Below are positions 25,767 to 34,205 of a DNA stretch of 64,000 nt, one piece after another. Position 1 is the first letter of the stretch. Each line of letters starts with the position of its first letter. Below the pieces are notes generated by a model. The model worked only from the letters and a program-made list of their open reading frames with translations. It made no database searches and was not told the origin of the DNA. Origin of the DNA: Deltaproteobacteria bacterium (GTDB lineage Bacteria > UBA10199 > JADGCS01); NCBI GenBank assembly GCA_024233595.1, contig JACKPK010000001.1:248001-312000 (forward strand), given 5' to 3'. The translations under genes and the position numbers were made by a program.

Positions 25767-26503
25767 TACTTGAAAAACTCCTTAAGACTCTTTTCTAGTG
25801 ACTCAGGTTTTATGTAAAACCTTACAACTACTCGTCGGCTTGCACCATAATCAATCCAACCACAGCCTCTATTAGAATGATTGGTACACACATCATTCTG
25901 ATGTTCTGTCTTCCTCGTAACGGGAAAAGCCCAAGAACGACCGTTTGCAGCCACCAACTTTTCGATAAGGTATTTTTTGTCTAACCTATTTTTATAAACT
26001 GGCGAGTCTGTTCTGAGTACATGACTCGAAACATTAAAAGCACGAGACTGAGAAAGCTTTAAGTTATTAAAGTACTCACCTGTCGGATCTGAGTGCCCTT
26101 CAAACATTACAGATTCAACAGAATTAAAATATTGGTCTCTGAGCATAACGTTCAAATATCTAGGCATTATAATGTCTAACAATGTCTTGCCTGGCTCCTT
26201 CATGTCAGCACTGTTTAAATCAAATAACACTGCCTCATCGAAAGTTATGTCTCCATTATCATTAATCTGAAATGATTTAGTTTTTAATGAACCCAACTCT
26301 TCGCGGAGGTCTTTTGTAATTTGGCTTCTTATACTAAAGGCCTCTTCGATTTTACTACGCACCTGTTCATTGGTCTTGGTCGTTTTGTTCCATTGACCAA
26401 TTATCAGCACTAAGATGAGTATGAAGGTCAGTGCTAACGCTGACATCAAATCAGTAGTGCTTATCCAAATATGCGATTGATCGCTTTCTTTACTTCGTTT
26501 CAT
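25766..26503 (-). CDS. zorB: Zorya system protein ZorB (MotB/OmpA-like motor subunit)
   Basis: A 245-residue inner-membrane protein. A short cytoplasmic N terminus leads into one transmembrane helix (DLMSALALTFILILVLIIGQ, residues 18-37), with D18 placed as the ion-carrying Asp of MotB and ZorB. The periplasmic part has an OmpA-like peptidoglycan-binding domain (MFEGHSDPTGEYFNNLKLSQ, then ASRRVVVRFYI). Two cysteines (VCTNHSNRGCGW) may form a disulfide. It would anchor the ZorA motor to the cell wall. It lies 7 bp after zorA. Confidence 0.9.
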   Translation of the reverse strand: MKRSKESDQSHIWISTTDLMSALALTFILILVLIIGQWNKTTKTNEQVRSKIEEAFSIRSQITKDLREELGSLKTKSFQINDNGDITFDEAVLFDLNSADMKEPGKTLLDIIMPRYLNVMLRDQYFNSVESVMFEGHSDPTGEYFNNLKLSQSRAFNVSSHVLRTDSPVYKNRLDKKYLIEKLVAANGRSWAFPVTRKTEHQNDVCTNHSNRGCGWIDYGASRRVVVRFYIKPESLEKSLKEFFK

Positions 26504-26510
26504 GACACCA

Positions 26511-28139
26511 CTATCTATTTACTGCATTTTTTAGTTCTCTTATTTGTGATTCAAAAAGGGCTGCAATATTTTTAAAATTATCGGGAAGTTCTTTCGCAAA
26601 GCTATTGTTTACCTCATCAATTTTTGACAAATACTTATTGAGACCTTCAATATTTCTTTCATAATCGGCCAATGAGTCCTGCAAATTTGTAATACCTGCA
26701 GCGAGTGCTTCATCAAACTTACCCAAGAAACCATCTACACGACCATTAACTGTCTCCAGGTGGTTGTTTACCAAGGAAGCAAAATCATTATGAGCTTTCA
26801 CAAAACTTTCGCTGCTTTCTCGCCAACCAGTTATTAACTCGTTTTGAGAGGAATTAGATTTTTCTAGTATATCAGTGATTCGCAATGTAGATTCATCTAT
26901 CTGCTTCAACTGTTCATTTGATTTTTCAACCATCTGACTCGTCTCGTTAACTATTGCAGATACTTTACCCTCTACTGATACCAAGTCAGAGTTAACCTGT
27001 GACGACTTCTCTAGATTGACCTGTTGAATATCTGACAGCTCTTTGATTCTTTTAGAAATCTCCAGTTGATCTGTATTTATATATTGCACCTGCTGAAAAA
27101 CAAAGACGAACCAAGATTGGAACTGGTGGAGCATCTCTGTAATTTTTGCAAACTCAGATTCGATTGATTCTCTCAGTTTTTCACCAACTTTATCTGACAA
27201 CATACCACTATCCATGCCACTCAATGCGGAAAGAACTTTGTTCATTGAATTAAACTCTGCCCCAAGGCCACCATTGACTGCTTCTCCAATTTTTGCAGCC
27301 AACCCATTATCAGTCTCATCTACAATGACAGCAATGTCTTGTGCCATTCTCTTTATGTTGTAGTTTAAAGTGACTAATAACTCTTCACCAGTGACTCGAG
27401 GTATGAGATTGTCAATATGATAAGACAAATCGCTTACGGCTTTTTCTATCTTGTCTTGATAAATGCGATTCACAAATGAAAATATCAAAGAGGTCGTCAC
27501 ACCGTAAAAGCTACTAATAAAAGCTACTTTCATCGACTCAAGGAGTCTCGTAGTCCCCTCTGATAGTTGGTCAAAATGAATACCAGACAAGCCAGTAATG
27601 ATACCATAAAAGGTCCCAAGTATACCTAAGCCACTTAAAATTGTTGGTGTGAGGTTATAGATATGATCTGAAAAAATGCCTGTAACAATATTGTTCCAGC
27701 TAAATATCTCCGAGGCAGGTATCGCATTACCTACATTTTGATCACTTTCGCTGTTATTACGATTGTTATAAGCAGGGATACCCTCTTTATATTCTTCCCA
27801 CAGTTTTTCTACGGTTTCGTGACACTTAAAAGTATCATCAAGCTCATTTAGATCAGAAAGCGTAGTAACACTACCATGCTTTTTCTGACCTAGTTGATGA
27901 TTCACAATTATCAGGTGAGTCATTAGGGATTTAAATTGCTGCCGCATATAGGCGAGCATGCCGCAAAACCACATTATAACCAGGGAAGAAAACACTGCCG
28001 TGGGCGTATTTATCAATGGGTCTGGTATAGCGCTAATGTGGATATCGTATACTTTTAGTATCCAAACTACAGCTGTCACAAGCACCGCTATCAATATTGA
28101 CACTCTAAATGCTTTTCTATTTTCTGAATCGTATTTCAT
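26511..28139 (-). CDS. zorA: Zorya system protein ZorA (MotA/ExbB-like motor with cytoplasmic tail)
   Basis: A 542-residue membrane protein. Transmembrane helices lie at about 13-33 and 48-66, then after a cytoplasmic loop the MotA/ExbB domain with helices at about 168-190 (PTILSGLGILGTFYGIITGL) and 206-228. Residues about 250-542 are a long helical tail with coiled-coil pattern and many Ser, Glu, Lys and Asn. In Zorya the ZorA tail reaches into the cytoplasm and signals to the effectors. The tail is shorter than in E. coli type I ZorA (about 700 residues in total, from memory). It is the first full gene of the operon, 2 bp after the XRE remnant; GAGG lies 6 bp before the ATG. Confidence 0.9.
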   Translation of the reverse strand: MKYDSENRKAFRVSILIAVLVTAVVWILKVYDIHISAIPDPLINTPTAVFSSLVIMWFCGMLAYMRQQFKSLMTHLIIVNHQLGQKKHGSVTTLSDLNELDDTFKCHETVEKLWEEYKEGIPAYNNRNNSESDQNVGNAIPASEIFSWNNIVTGIFSDHIYNLTPTILSGLGILGTFYGIITGLSGIHFDQLSEGTTRLLESMKVAFISSFYGVTTSLIFSFVNRIYQDKIEKAVSDLSYHIDNLIPRVTGEELLVTLNYNIKRMAQDIAVIVDETDNGLAAKIGEAVNGGLGAEFNSMNKVLSALSGMDSGMLSDKVGEKLRESIESEFAKITEMLHQFQSWFVFVFQQVQYINTDQLEISKRIKELSDIQQVNLEKSSQVNSDLVSVEGKVSAIVNETSQMVEKSNEQLKQIDESTLRITDILEKSNSSQNELITGWRESSESFVKAHNDFASLVNNHLETVNGRVDGFLGKFDEALAAGITNLQDSLADYERNIEGLNKYLSKIDEVNNSFAKELPDNFKNIAALFESQIRELKNAVNR

Positions 28140-28141
28140 TA

Positions 28142-28342
28142 CTACCTCATGAATAAATCCGTAATCTTAACTTTCAAGGCGCCTGATACTTAAACCAAAG
28201 TTTTGAGCGTCGCATTTTTTTGACCAAACTCTATAAACTGCCAATAACGCAACGATGTGCCAGCGCGATATACACACTCTTGTTGACTTAATTTTTTTGA
28301 AATTCTGATGCGCTTGATTTTTGAACCTAACTTCGTGGTCAC
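28142..28342 (-). pseudogene. XRE-family HTH regulator interrupted by an in-frame stop
   Basis: From a GTG at 28342 the frame reads a small controller-type HTH protein (LGSKIKRIRISKKLSQQE, then YWQFIEFGQKNATLKTLV). A TAA at 28190-28192 interrupts it, and the same frame goes on with VSGALKVKITDLFMR to a TAG at 28142. The tail after the stop is exactly the usual end of this HTH family (A-L-K-V-x-I-x-D-L-F), so one substitution explains the break. It ends 2 bp before zorA, so it probably once regulated the operon. The truncated 50-residue form may still be made. Start codon is uncertain. Confidence 0.7.
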
Positions 28343-28784
28343 GAGACAAAACCGAATATAGCGAAGATCCAAACGCAACCAATATATCTTGAGCAAATAT
28401 TTTGGCAATATCACCAGTACCGATGATCTCCCTATTCAGCATACAAACCTTTTCTTTTTGGTATTTAGAGTCGATTTGGCTAATAAATAAAGCTATTCCA
28501 ATTTTTTTAAAATCCTAAAAATTGGAATATAAACTGAGCTAAAAACTCTTTTTATTTCAAAAACCTAAAATCAACCTGCTCATAAAACCTATAGGCAATA
28601 ACATCTGTCTAAATTTATCTACACAACTGTCCAAAATATTGGAAAGCAGTCCAGTATTTTTAACACTTTTAATCAATAAACTGCGCCTACTCTTTCCTTC
28701 TCGGCAAAGAGGCCAATATGTTGCGTCTTTTTAGAAATGATTAGAATTTATTTAGATTGATTTCAAAATTCGCCAGGAAATCCC
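28343..28784. other. AT-rich intergenic region upstream of the Zorya operon
   Basis: About 440 bp with no supported gene, unlike the denser flanks. A short minus-strand frame starts at 28442 and runs into the XRE gene in another frame; it matches nothing I recognise. The region should hold the Zorya promoter and the aguA transcript end. It contains a perfect 13-bp inverted repeat, listed separately. Confidence 0.5.
28494..28529. promoter_or_regulatory. Perfect 13-bp inverted repeat upstream of the Zorya operon
   Basis: TATTCCAATTTTT (28494-28506) and AAAAATTGGAATA (28517-28529) are exact inverted arms around 10 bases. It could be a regulator binding site for the operon or a weak AT-rich terminator; it lies about 150 bp before the XRE gene and 255 bp after aguA. 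Confidence 0.55.
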
Positions 28785-29840
28785 CTACACCGCCGGAATT
28801 TGCTGACTCAGGCAATGCAAGCTCCCATACCCCAGAACCAGGTGAACCGCGTCGATCAACACGACCTTATGGTTTGGCATGAGCTCTTGCAAAATGCTTT
28901 GTGCGATTTGATCTTGAGGGCAACCATACGAAGGCAAAAGCACCTTTTGGTTGGTGATCAAAAAATTAGCGTAGCTTGCGGGCAAACGTTCACCATCGAT
29001 CACAACAGGGTTTGGCATGGGCAAGCGCACCAAATGAAAAGGTCGTCCGTTTAGATCCCGTGCTTCTTTTAAACTTGTCTCCAATGTCTGAAGCGCTTTG
29101 TAGTTTTGATCAGAGGAGTCCTCTTCGTGAATGTAAACAATGGTGTTGGGGTTTACAAAACGAGCGGCGTCATCAACATGACCATTGGTGTCGTCACCTT
29201 GGATCTCACCATCGAGCCAAATGATTTTTTTAATACCAAGGTACTGGCTCAAAGTGGCTTCGATTTCAGACGCCGTAAAATGAGCGTTTCTATTTTGATT
29301 GAGCAAACAATCTTTGGTGGTGAGCAAAATGCCCTCACCATTGGCATCAATCGATCCGCCTTCTAAAACAAAAGGGATCGAAAATTTTTCCTGGTCAAGC
29401 AATTGAGCGAGCTTGGGTGTGACTTGGTTATCGAGACTATAAGCGGCACTGTACTTGTCGCCCCAAGCGTTAAAGGTCCAATCCAAAAATAGGCGTTGCT
29501 TTTGATCGTGATTAAGCAAACTGATGGGACCATAGTCACGAATCCAAGAATCAAAATAAGGGATTTGAAAAAACGTCACGCGATCAATTTGCACACCACC
29601 CAAAAGCAAACGGTTACGCACAAGCTGCTCTTGTTCAGAAGACTCCACCAACAACCACACATTTTGATGATCAGCTATTTCGCGAATAAAAGGGATAAAG
29701 CATTCCTGAGCCTCGGGCAAATGACCCGGCCAGGTGTCTGGGTTTTTAGGCCAAGCAAGCAAAATGGCCTGCTGAGGATGCCATTCGGCAGGCAATGTGA
29801 ATCCAGATTGTTTTAAGGATGGCAAATGATGGTGATACAC
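28785..29840 (-). CDS. aguA: Agmatine deiminase
   Basis: A 351-residue enzyme of the PAD_porph (peptidyl-arginine deiminase-like) family that hydrolyses agmatine to N-carbamoylputrescine and ammonia. Motifs seen: PAEWHPQQAILLAWPKNPDTW near the N terminus, DSWIRDYGP, FVLEGGSIDANGEG, DDTNGHVDDAARFV with the catalytic His/Asp, and GYGSLHCLSQQ with Cys343 as nucleophile. It lies 18 bp downstream of aguB on the same strand, forming the two-step agmatine-to-putrescine route. Confidence 0.95.
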   Translation of the reverse strand: MYHHHLPSLKQSGFTLPAEWHPQQAILLAWPKNPDTWPGHLPEAQECFIPFIREIADHQNVWLLVESSEQEQLVRNRLLLGGVQIDRVTFFQIPYFDSWIRDYGPISLLNHDQKQRLFLDWTFNAWGDKYSAAYSLDNQVTPKLAQLLDQEKFSIPFVLEGGSIDANGEGILLTTKDCLLNQNRNAHFTASEIEATLSQYLGIKKIIWLDGEIQGDDTNGHVDDAARFVNPNTIVYIHEEDSSDQNYKALQTLETSLKEARDLNGRPFHLVRLPMPNPVVIDGERLPASYANFLITNQKVLLPSYGCPQDQIAQSILQELMPNHKVVLIDAVHLVLGYGSLHCLSQQIPAV

Positions 29841-29858
29841 CCGTACCTCACGTTAGCG

Positions 29859-30734
29859 TCAATCTTGTCCAAAGCGCTTCAAAAGCCCGTCATAGGCATC
29901 AATGCGTCGATCCCGTAAAAAAGGCCAGCCACGACGATGCTCTTCGATGCGATTTAAATCGCAGCTCACAAGGATATTCTCTTCGTCGGTATGAGAAGCC
30001 TTGTGCACGATCTCACCAAAGGGATCTGCCACAAAAGAACCACCCCAGAATTCGATATTGCCCTCGCGCCCCACACGGTTCGGAGAAGCCACAAAAACCT
30101 CGTTAGCAATGGCATGACCAACCTGAACCCGCTGCCAGGCGTTGTATTGCTTGTCTCCGAAGACTTTTTTGTCCTGTTCAAGCCAACCAATGGCTGTTGG
30201 ATAGAAAATGATCTCAGCGCCTTGTAGAGCCGTTAAACGAGCACCCTCTGGAAACCACTGATCCCAGCAAATGAGCACCCCAATTTTAGCAAATTTAGTG
30301 TCAAAAACCTTAAAACCCATATCACCAGGGGTGAAATAGAATTTCTCGTAATAATTGGGGTCATCGGGGATGTGCATTTTGCGGTACTTACCCAAATAAG
30401 AACCATCGGCATCAATAACAGCAGTGGTGTTGTGATAAAGTCCAGGGGCACGCTTTTCAAAGAGGCTTGCCACAATCACGACGCCCTCTTCTTTCGCCAC
30501 AGCCTGTAAAATTTCGGTTGTGGGACCAGGGATCGCTTCAGCAAGGTCAAAAAGATCAGCGTCTTCCTTCTGGCAAAAATACAGATTATTAAAAAGCTCC
30601 TGAAAGCAAATGATTTGAGCGCCATCGGCCGCCAATTGGCGGCAATTTTTAATGGCCTTATCGAGATTGCCCTGTGTGTCACCAGAACAAGTCATTTGCA
30701 CCAAGCCCAGTTTAACTTCTCGCGATTTGCCCAT
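29859..30734 (-). CDS. aguB: N-carbamoylputrescine amidase
   Basis: A 291-residue nitrilase-superfamily amidase that converts N-carbamoylputrescine to putrescine, CO2 and ammonia. The catalytic triad is visible: Glu in CFQELFNNLYFC, Lys in YRKMHIPDDPNYYEKFYF, Cys in GVLICWDQWFPEGARL. I chose the second ATG at 30734, which has AGGAG at the right distance; the ATG at 30740 directly abuts that site. Paired with aguA. Putrescine synthesis through agmatine is common in bacteria lacking ornithine decarboxylase. Confidence 0.95.
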   Translation of the reverse strand: MGKSREVKLGLVQMTCSGDTQGNLDKAIKNCRQLAADGAQIICFQELFNNLYFCQKEDADLFDLAEAIPGPTTEILQAVAKEEGVVIVASLFEKRAPGLYHNTTAVIDADGSYLGKYRKMHIPDDPNYYEKFYFTPGDMGFKVFDTKFAKIGVLICWDQWFPEGARLTALQGAEIIFYPTAIGWLEQDKKVFGDKQYNAWQRVQVGHAIANEVFVASPNRVGREGNIEFWGGSFVADPFGEIVHKASHTDEENILVSCDLNRIEEHRRGWPFLRDRRIDAYDGLLKRFGQD

Positions 30735-30769
30735 ACGCATCTCCTATGCGAATCTTATTAATACGTTTT

Positions 30770-30805
30770 CAAAAAAAAAGCCAAAACGACATTCGCGTTT
30801 TGGCT
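30770..30805 (-). terminator. Intrinsic terminator after rplQ
   Basis: On the minus strand AGCCAAAACG (30805-30796) pairs with CGTTTTGGCT (30788-30779), followed by nine T (30778-30770). A perfect 10-bp stem that ends the alpha operon, 30 bp after rplQ. Confidence 0.92.
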
Positions 30806-30834
30806 TCTCGAAAAAATTCGATTTTAGGCTCACT

Positions 30835-31437
30835 TTATTTATCTGTAGCCTTTTTCTTAGCTGCCGCTTTCTTTTTTGGAGCTGCTTTCTTTGCTGTTGT
30901 TTTTTTAGCAGCAGCCTTTTTAGCTGGCTTCTTTTCAGCATCATCAGCTTTTTTAGCTTTTGTTGCTGTCTTAGCTTTCTTTTCTTCTTTTGCTGTTTCT
31001 TCAGATTTTTTAGCCGCTGGTTTCTTCTTAGGAGCCGCTTTTTTCTCAGCTACTTTTCCTTCAACCTTAGCAGAAAGCAAATCTTCCTGAAGGTATTCAA
31101 TGATAGCCATCTGAGCAGCATCACCAACACGGTGACCAAGCTTCATGATACGTGTGTAACCACCTTTGCGTGCTTCAAAAGAAGGAGCAATTTCAGCAAA
31201 AAGTTTTTGAACACCAGCTCGATTGCGAAGCAAATCGAATGCCTTACGGCGAGCGTGCAAGCTGTCTTCTTTACTGATAGTCACAAGCTTGTCGGCAAAA
31301 CGACGAAGCTCTTTTGCTTTTTCCAAAGTTGTCTTGATACGACCATGCTCAATCAAAGAGCTAGCCATATTTCTAAGCATCGCTTTACGGTGAGAAGAAG
31401 TTCTTCCCAATTTGCGACCTTTTACCTGATGTCTCAT
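30835..31437 (-). CDS. rplQ: 50S ribosomal protein L17 with Lys/Ala-rich C-terminal extension
   Basis: Residues 1-125 are a normal L17 (RHQVKGRKLGRTSSHRKAM, NMASSLIEHGRIKTT, GGYTRIMKLGHRVGDAAQMA). The product is 200 residues, so about 70-75 extra residues follow, nearly all Lys, Ala, Glu, Thr and Pro, ending in AAPKKKAAAKKKATDK. Such histone-H1-like tails occur on L17 in some lineages; the function is unknown. Last gene of the alpha operon, with a terminator directly after it. Confidence 0.95.
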   Translation of the reverse strand: MRHQVKGRKLGRTSSHRKAMLRNMASSLIEHGRIKTTLEKAKELRRFADKLVTISKEDSLHARRKAFDLLRNRAGVQKLFAEIAPSFEARKGGYTRIMKLGHRVGDAAQMAIIEYLQEDLLSAKVEGKVAEKKAAPKKKPAAKKSEETAKEEKKAKTATKAKKADDAEKKPAKKAAAKKTTAKKAAPKKKAAAKKKATDK

Positions 31438-31489
31438 AGTGATTCTCCAATGCAGAACTCATTGCCCTGCGAATAACGCCAACGCTTTC

Positions 31490-32530
31490 TTAGAAAGCAT
31501 CTCCTTCAGGAGCTGGCTTTGGAGCTGCTACAGCAGCTTCATCGGGAAGATTCCAATTATCGATCTTCATTCCCAAGCCAAGACCCATTTCTGTTAAAAT
31601 TTCTTTGATCTCATTCAAAGATTTACGACCAAAGTTTTTGGTGCGAAGCATTTCCATTTCGGATTTTTGCACCAATTCACCAATGTAACGAATGTCAGCA
31701 TTTTGAAGACAGTTTGCTGAGCGAACAGAAAGCTCAAGCTCATCAACGCGACGGTTAAGGTTCTCGTTGATATTGCTTGTTTCCATGAACACAGGTGCTT
31801 CTTCAGGCTCTTCGAATTCGTCAAAGTTAATGAAAACTTGAATTTGATCTTTAAGAATTTTGGCTGCGTACGCCAAAGCATCTTCAGGGTTCACAGAACC
31901 ATTTGTCCAAACTTCTAAGTTAAGACGATCGTAATCTGTTACTTGACCAACACGTGCGTTTGTCACTGTGTAGTTAACACGAGTCACAGGAGCAAAGTGA
32001 GCATCAATGAACATGGTGCCAATAGGAGCTTCGGCTTTTTTGTTTTCGTCTGCCAAAACATAGCCCTTGCCCATTTCGACTTCGACTTCCATGTTGAGCT
32101 TGCCTTCGCTGCCCAAAGTCGCAATTTCTAAATCTGGGTTAAGGATCTCAACACGACCACCTGTATCAAAATCACCTGCGCGAACAACACCAGCTTCAGA
32201 GACATTCAATGTCATTGTCGCGTGCTCAGCGTCCAAAAGTTTCAAACGAACTTTTTTAAGGTTCAAGATGATGTTGATCACATCTTCTTTAACGCCAGGG
32301 ATTGTTGAAAATTCATGTTGCACGCCATCGATCTTTACAGATGTGATAGCAGCGCCTTGTAAAGAGCTTAGCAAAATACGACGAAGAGCATTACCAAGAG
32401 TTATGCCGAATCCACGCTCCAAAGGTTTTGCAATGAATTTTGCATAAGTGTCCGACTTATGATCTTTATCGATTTCGATAAATTTTGGTCGGATCAAACT
32501 TCTCCAGTTTTTATAAATCGGAATTGACAT
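31490..32530 (-). CDS. rpoA: RNA polymerase subunit alpha
   Basis: A 346-residue alpha subunit. The N-terminal dimerisation domain has FAKPLERGFGITLGNALRR-type sequence (IAKPLERGFGITLGNALRR), and the C-terminal domain has ELSVRSANCLQNADIRYIGELV and KSLNEIKEILTEMGLGLG. A short Ala/Pro-rich tail follows. AGAGGA lies 5 bp before the ATG. Between rpsD and rplQ as in the alpha operon. Confidence 0.97.
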   Translation of the reverse strand: MSIPIYKNWRSLIRPKFIEIDKDHKSDTYAKFIAKPLERGFGITLGNALRRILLSSLQGAAITSVKIDGVQHEFSTIPGVKEDVINIILNLKKVRLKLLDAEHATMTLNVSEAGVVRAGDFDTGGRVEILNPDLEIATLGSEGKLNMEVEVEMGKGYVLADENKKAEAPIGTMFIDAHFAPVTRVNYTVTNARVGQVTDYDRLNLEVWTNGSVNPEDALAYAAKILKDQIQVFINFDEFEEPEEAPVFMETSNINENLNRRVDELELSVRSANCLQNADIRYIGELVQKSEMEMLRTKNFGRKSLNEIKEILTEMGLGLGMKIDNWNLPDEAAVAAPKPAPEGDAF

Positions 32531-32558
32531 AATTTCCTCTTGTCCTTTTTTTTCAAAG

Positions 32559-33185
32559 TTATTTAGAAAACAATTCTACAACCAATTGCTCGTTCATTGG
32601 CATTGTGATCTGATTACGCACAGGCAACATTCTGATGGTTGCTTTCATTTCTGATTCTTCAAGAGCAATCCACTCAGGAACACCGCGACGCGCACTTGTC
32701 TGCACAACGTCTTTCATGTACTCTTTTGCTTTTGTTTTGTCGCGCATTGTGATGACATCGCCTTCTTTACAGAAATAAGAAGGACGATCAATCTTTTGGC
32801 CGTTCACCAAGTAATGTCCATGAGCAACCCAAACACGAGCTTCTGGACGAGAACGCGCCAAACCAGCACGGTAAACCATGTTGTCCAAACGAGACTCTAA
32901 AAGCTTAATGAGGTTCTCACCTGTCACACCTTTTTGGCGATCAGCTTCTTTAAAAATCTTACGGAATTGTTTTTCAAGCACACCATAGATACGCTTAATT
33001 TTTTGTTTCTCGCGCAACTGAGTACCATACTCAGAAAACTTTTGACGAGCTTGACCATGTTGCCCCGGGGGGTATGGTTTTCTTTCGAATGAATCTTTGT
33101 CTGTGAAGCTACGATCACCTTTTAATTGGAGATTGATGCCTTCACGTCGTGATAATTTTGTAACGGGTCCAGTATACCTAGCCAT
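32559..33185 (-). CDS. rpsD: 30S ribosomal protein S4
   Basis: A 208-residue S4 with an N-terminal ARYTGPVTKLSRREGINLQL region and an S4 RNA-binding domain (LESRLDNMVYRAGLARSRPEAR, VAHGHYLVNGQKIDRPSY). The N-terminal zinc-cysteines of the C+ form are absent. S4 is an early 16S rRNA binder and often represses the alpha operon. 12 bp after rpsK. Confidence 0.97.
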   Translation of the reverse strand: MARYTGPVTKLSRREGINLQLKGDRSFTDKDSFERKPYPPGQHGQARQKFSEYGTQLREKQKIKRIYGVLEKQFRKIFKEADRQKGVTGENLIKLLESRLDNMVYRAGLARSRPEARVWVAHGHYLVNGQKIDRPSYFCKEGDVITMRDKTKAKEYMKDVVQTSARRGVPEWIALEESEMKATIRMLPVRNQITMPMNEQLVVELFSK

Positions 33186-33197
33186 ATTCTTTTACTC

Positions 33198-33599
33198 CTA
33201 CACTCGACGTTTCTTTGGTGGTCGACAACCGTTGTGAGGGATTGGTGTCACATCTTGGATCTGGTAAACAGACAATCCCGCGTTCCCTAATGCTTTTAGC
33301 GCAGTCTCACGACCCGCACCAGGTCCATTAACAAAAACCTGCACGCGCTTTAAACCATGTTCCATTGCTTTTCTTGCAGCGTCTTCAGCAGCAATTTGAG
33401 CAGCAAATGGAGTCGATTTTTTTGACCCCTTAAAACCGTGAGCTCCAGCGCTTGACCAACTGATCACACCACCAGTTGTGTCCGTTACACTCACGATTGT
33501 GTTGTTAAAAGATGCACGGATGTGCACAACACCATCTGATACATTCTTACGGGCTTTTTTCTTACGCGTGCCCTTTTTACCTTTTTTATCATCTGCCAT
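33198..33599 (-). CDS. rpsK: 30S ribosomal protein S11
   Basis: A 133-residue S11 with a basic N terminus (DDKKGKKGTRKKKARKNV), then GVVHIRASFNNTIVSVTD, ARKAMEHGLKRVQVFVNGPG and the end PHNGCRPPKKRRV. Normal length. It is in the 30S platform. Between rpsM and rpsD in the alpha operon. Confidence 0.97.
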   Translation of the reverse strand: MADDKKGKKGTRKKKARKNVSDGVVHIRASFNNTIVSVTDTTGGVISWSSAGAHGFKGSKKSTPFAAQIAAEDAARKAMEHGLKRVQVFVNGPGAGRETALKALGNAGLSVYQIQDVTPIPHNGCRPPKKRRV

Positions 33600-33666
33600 A
33601 GATCTGTTTTCCGTCTTAAAAATTAAAAGCCTGACTATAAAAAATACTCAGACTAAAATTTAGATG

Positions 33667-34050
33667 TTATTTTGCTGAGGGAGCCTTCTTCTTACCTGCA
33701 ACTGTTTTACGACCACCCTTACGCGTACGAGCATTTGTACTAGTGCGTTGACCGCGAACAGGAAGGCCTTTACGGTGGCGAATACCACGGTAAGTTCCAA
33801 AGTCCATCAAACGCTTGATGTTTGTAGAAACTTCGCGACGTAGCTCACCTTCCACTGTGTACTCGTTTTCAAGCATGTTGCGGATTTTTGCTAAATCATC
33901 GTCGTTTAACTCGTCAGCTTTTAAAGTAGCATCGACATCGGCTTTTTTTACAATTTCCCAAGCCAATGTGCGCCCAACGCCATAAATATATTGAAGAGCG
34001 TATGGGATTTTTTTGTTTCCGGGGATGTTGACCCCTGCAATACGTGGCAT
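33667..34050 (-). CDS. rpsM: 30S ribosomal protein S13
   Basis: A 127-residue S13 with RIAGVNIPGNKKIPYALQYI, YGVGRTLAWEIVKKA, and the C-terminal block GTYRGIRHRKGLPVRGQRTS TNARTRKG (two adjoining parts). It lies in the 30S head near the P-site tRNA. 26 bp after rpmJ. Confidence 0.97.
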   Translation of the reverse strand: MPRIAGVNIPGNKKIPYALQYIYGVGRTLAWEIVKKADVDATLKADELNDDDLAKIRNMLENEYTVEGELRREVSTNIKRLMDFGTYRGIRHRKGLPVRGQRTSTNARTRKGGRKTVAGKKKAPSAK

Positions 34051-34076
34051 TCTGATCTCCTATCGAATTCTAATTC

Positions 34077-34190
34077 TTAACCTTGGCGTTGCTTATGTCT
34101 TGGGTTTGAACAAATCACACGCACAATACCGCGACGCTTAATCACGCTACACTTTGCACAGATTTTTTTAACTGATGCGCGAACTTTCAT
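34077..34190 (-). CDS. rpmJ: 50S ribosomal protein L36
   Basis: A 37-residue protein (MKVRASVKKICAKCSVIKRR, ending RVICSNPRHKQRQG). It has the zinc-binding set CAKC, C and H of the C+ type L36. It lies between infA and rpsM as in most bacteria; 15 bp after infA. Confidence 0.97.
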   Translation of the reverse strand: MKVRASVKKICAKCSVIKRRGIVRVICSNPRHKQRQG

Positions 34191-34205
34191 AACAAATCCT
34201 TATCT

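Noticed and set aside
28167..28442. Minus-strand 91-codon frame overlapping the XRE remnant
   Set aside because: The HTH sequence is in another frame and explains 28142-28342; the first 33 codons of this frame match nothing I recognise.
30652..31476. Long plus-strand frame rich in Phe, Ser and Cys
   Set aside because: It is the antisense of the Lys/Ala-rich tail and body of rplQ plus the end of aguB.
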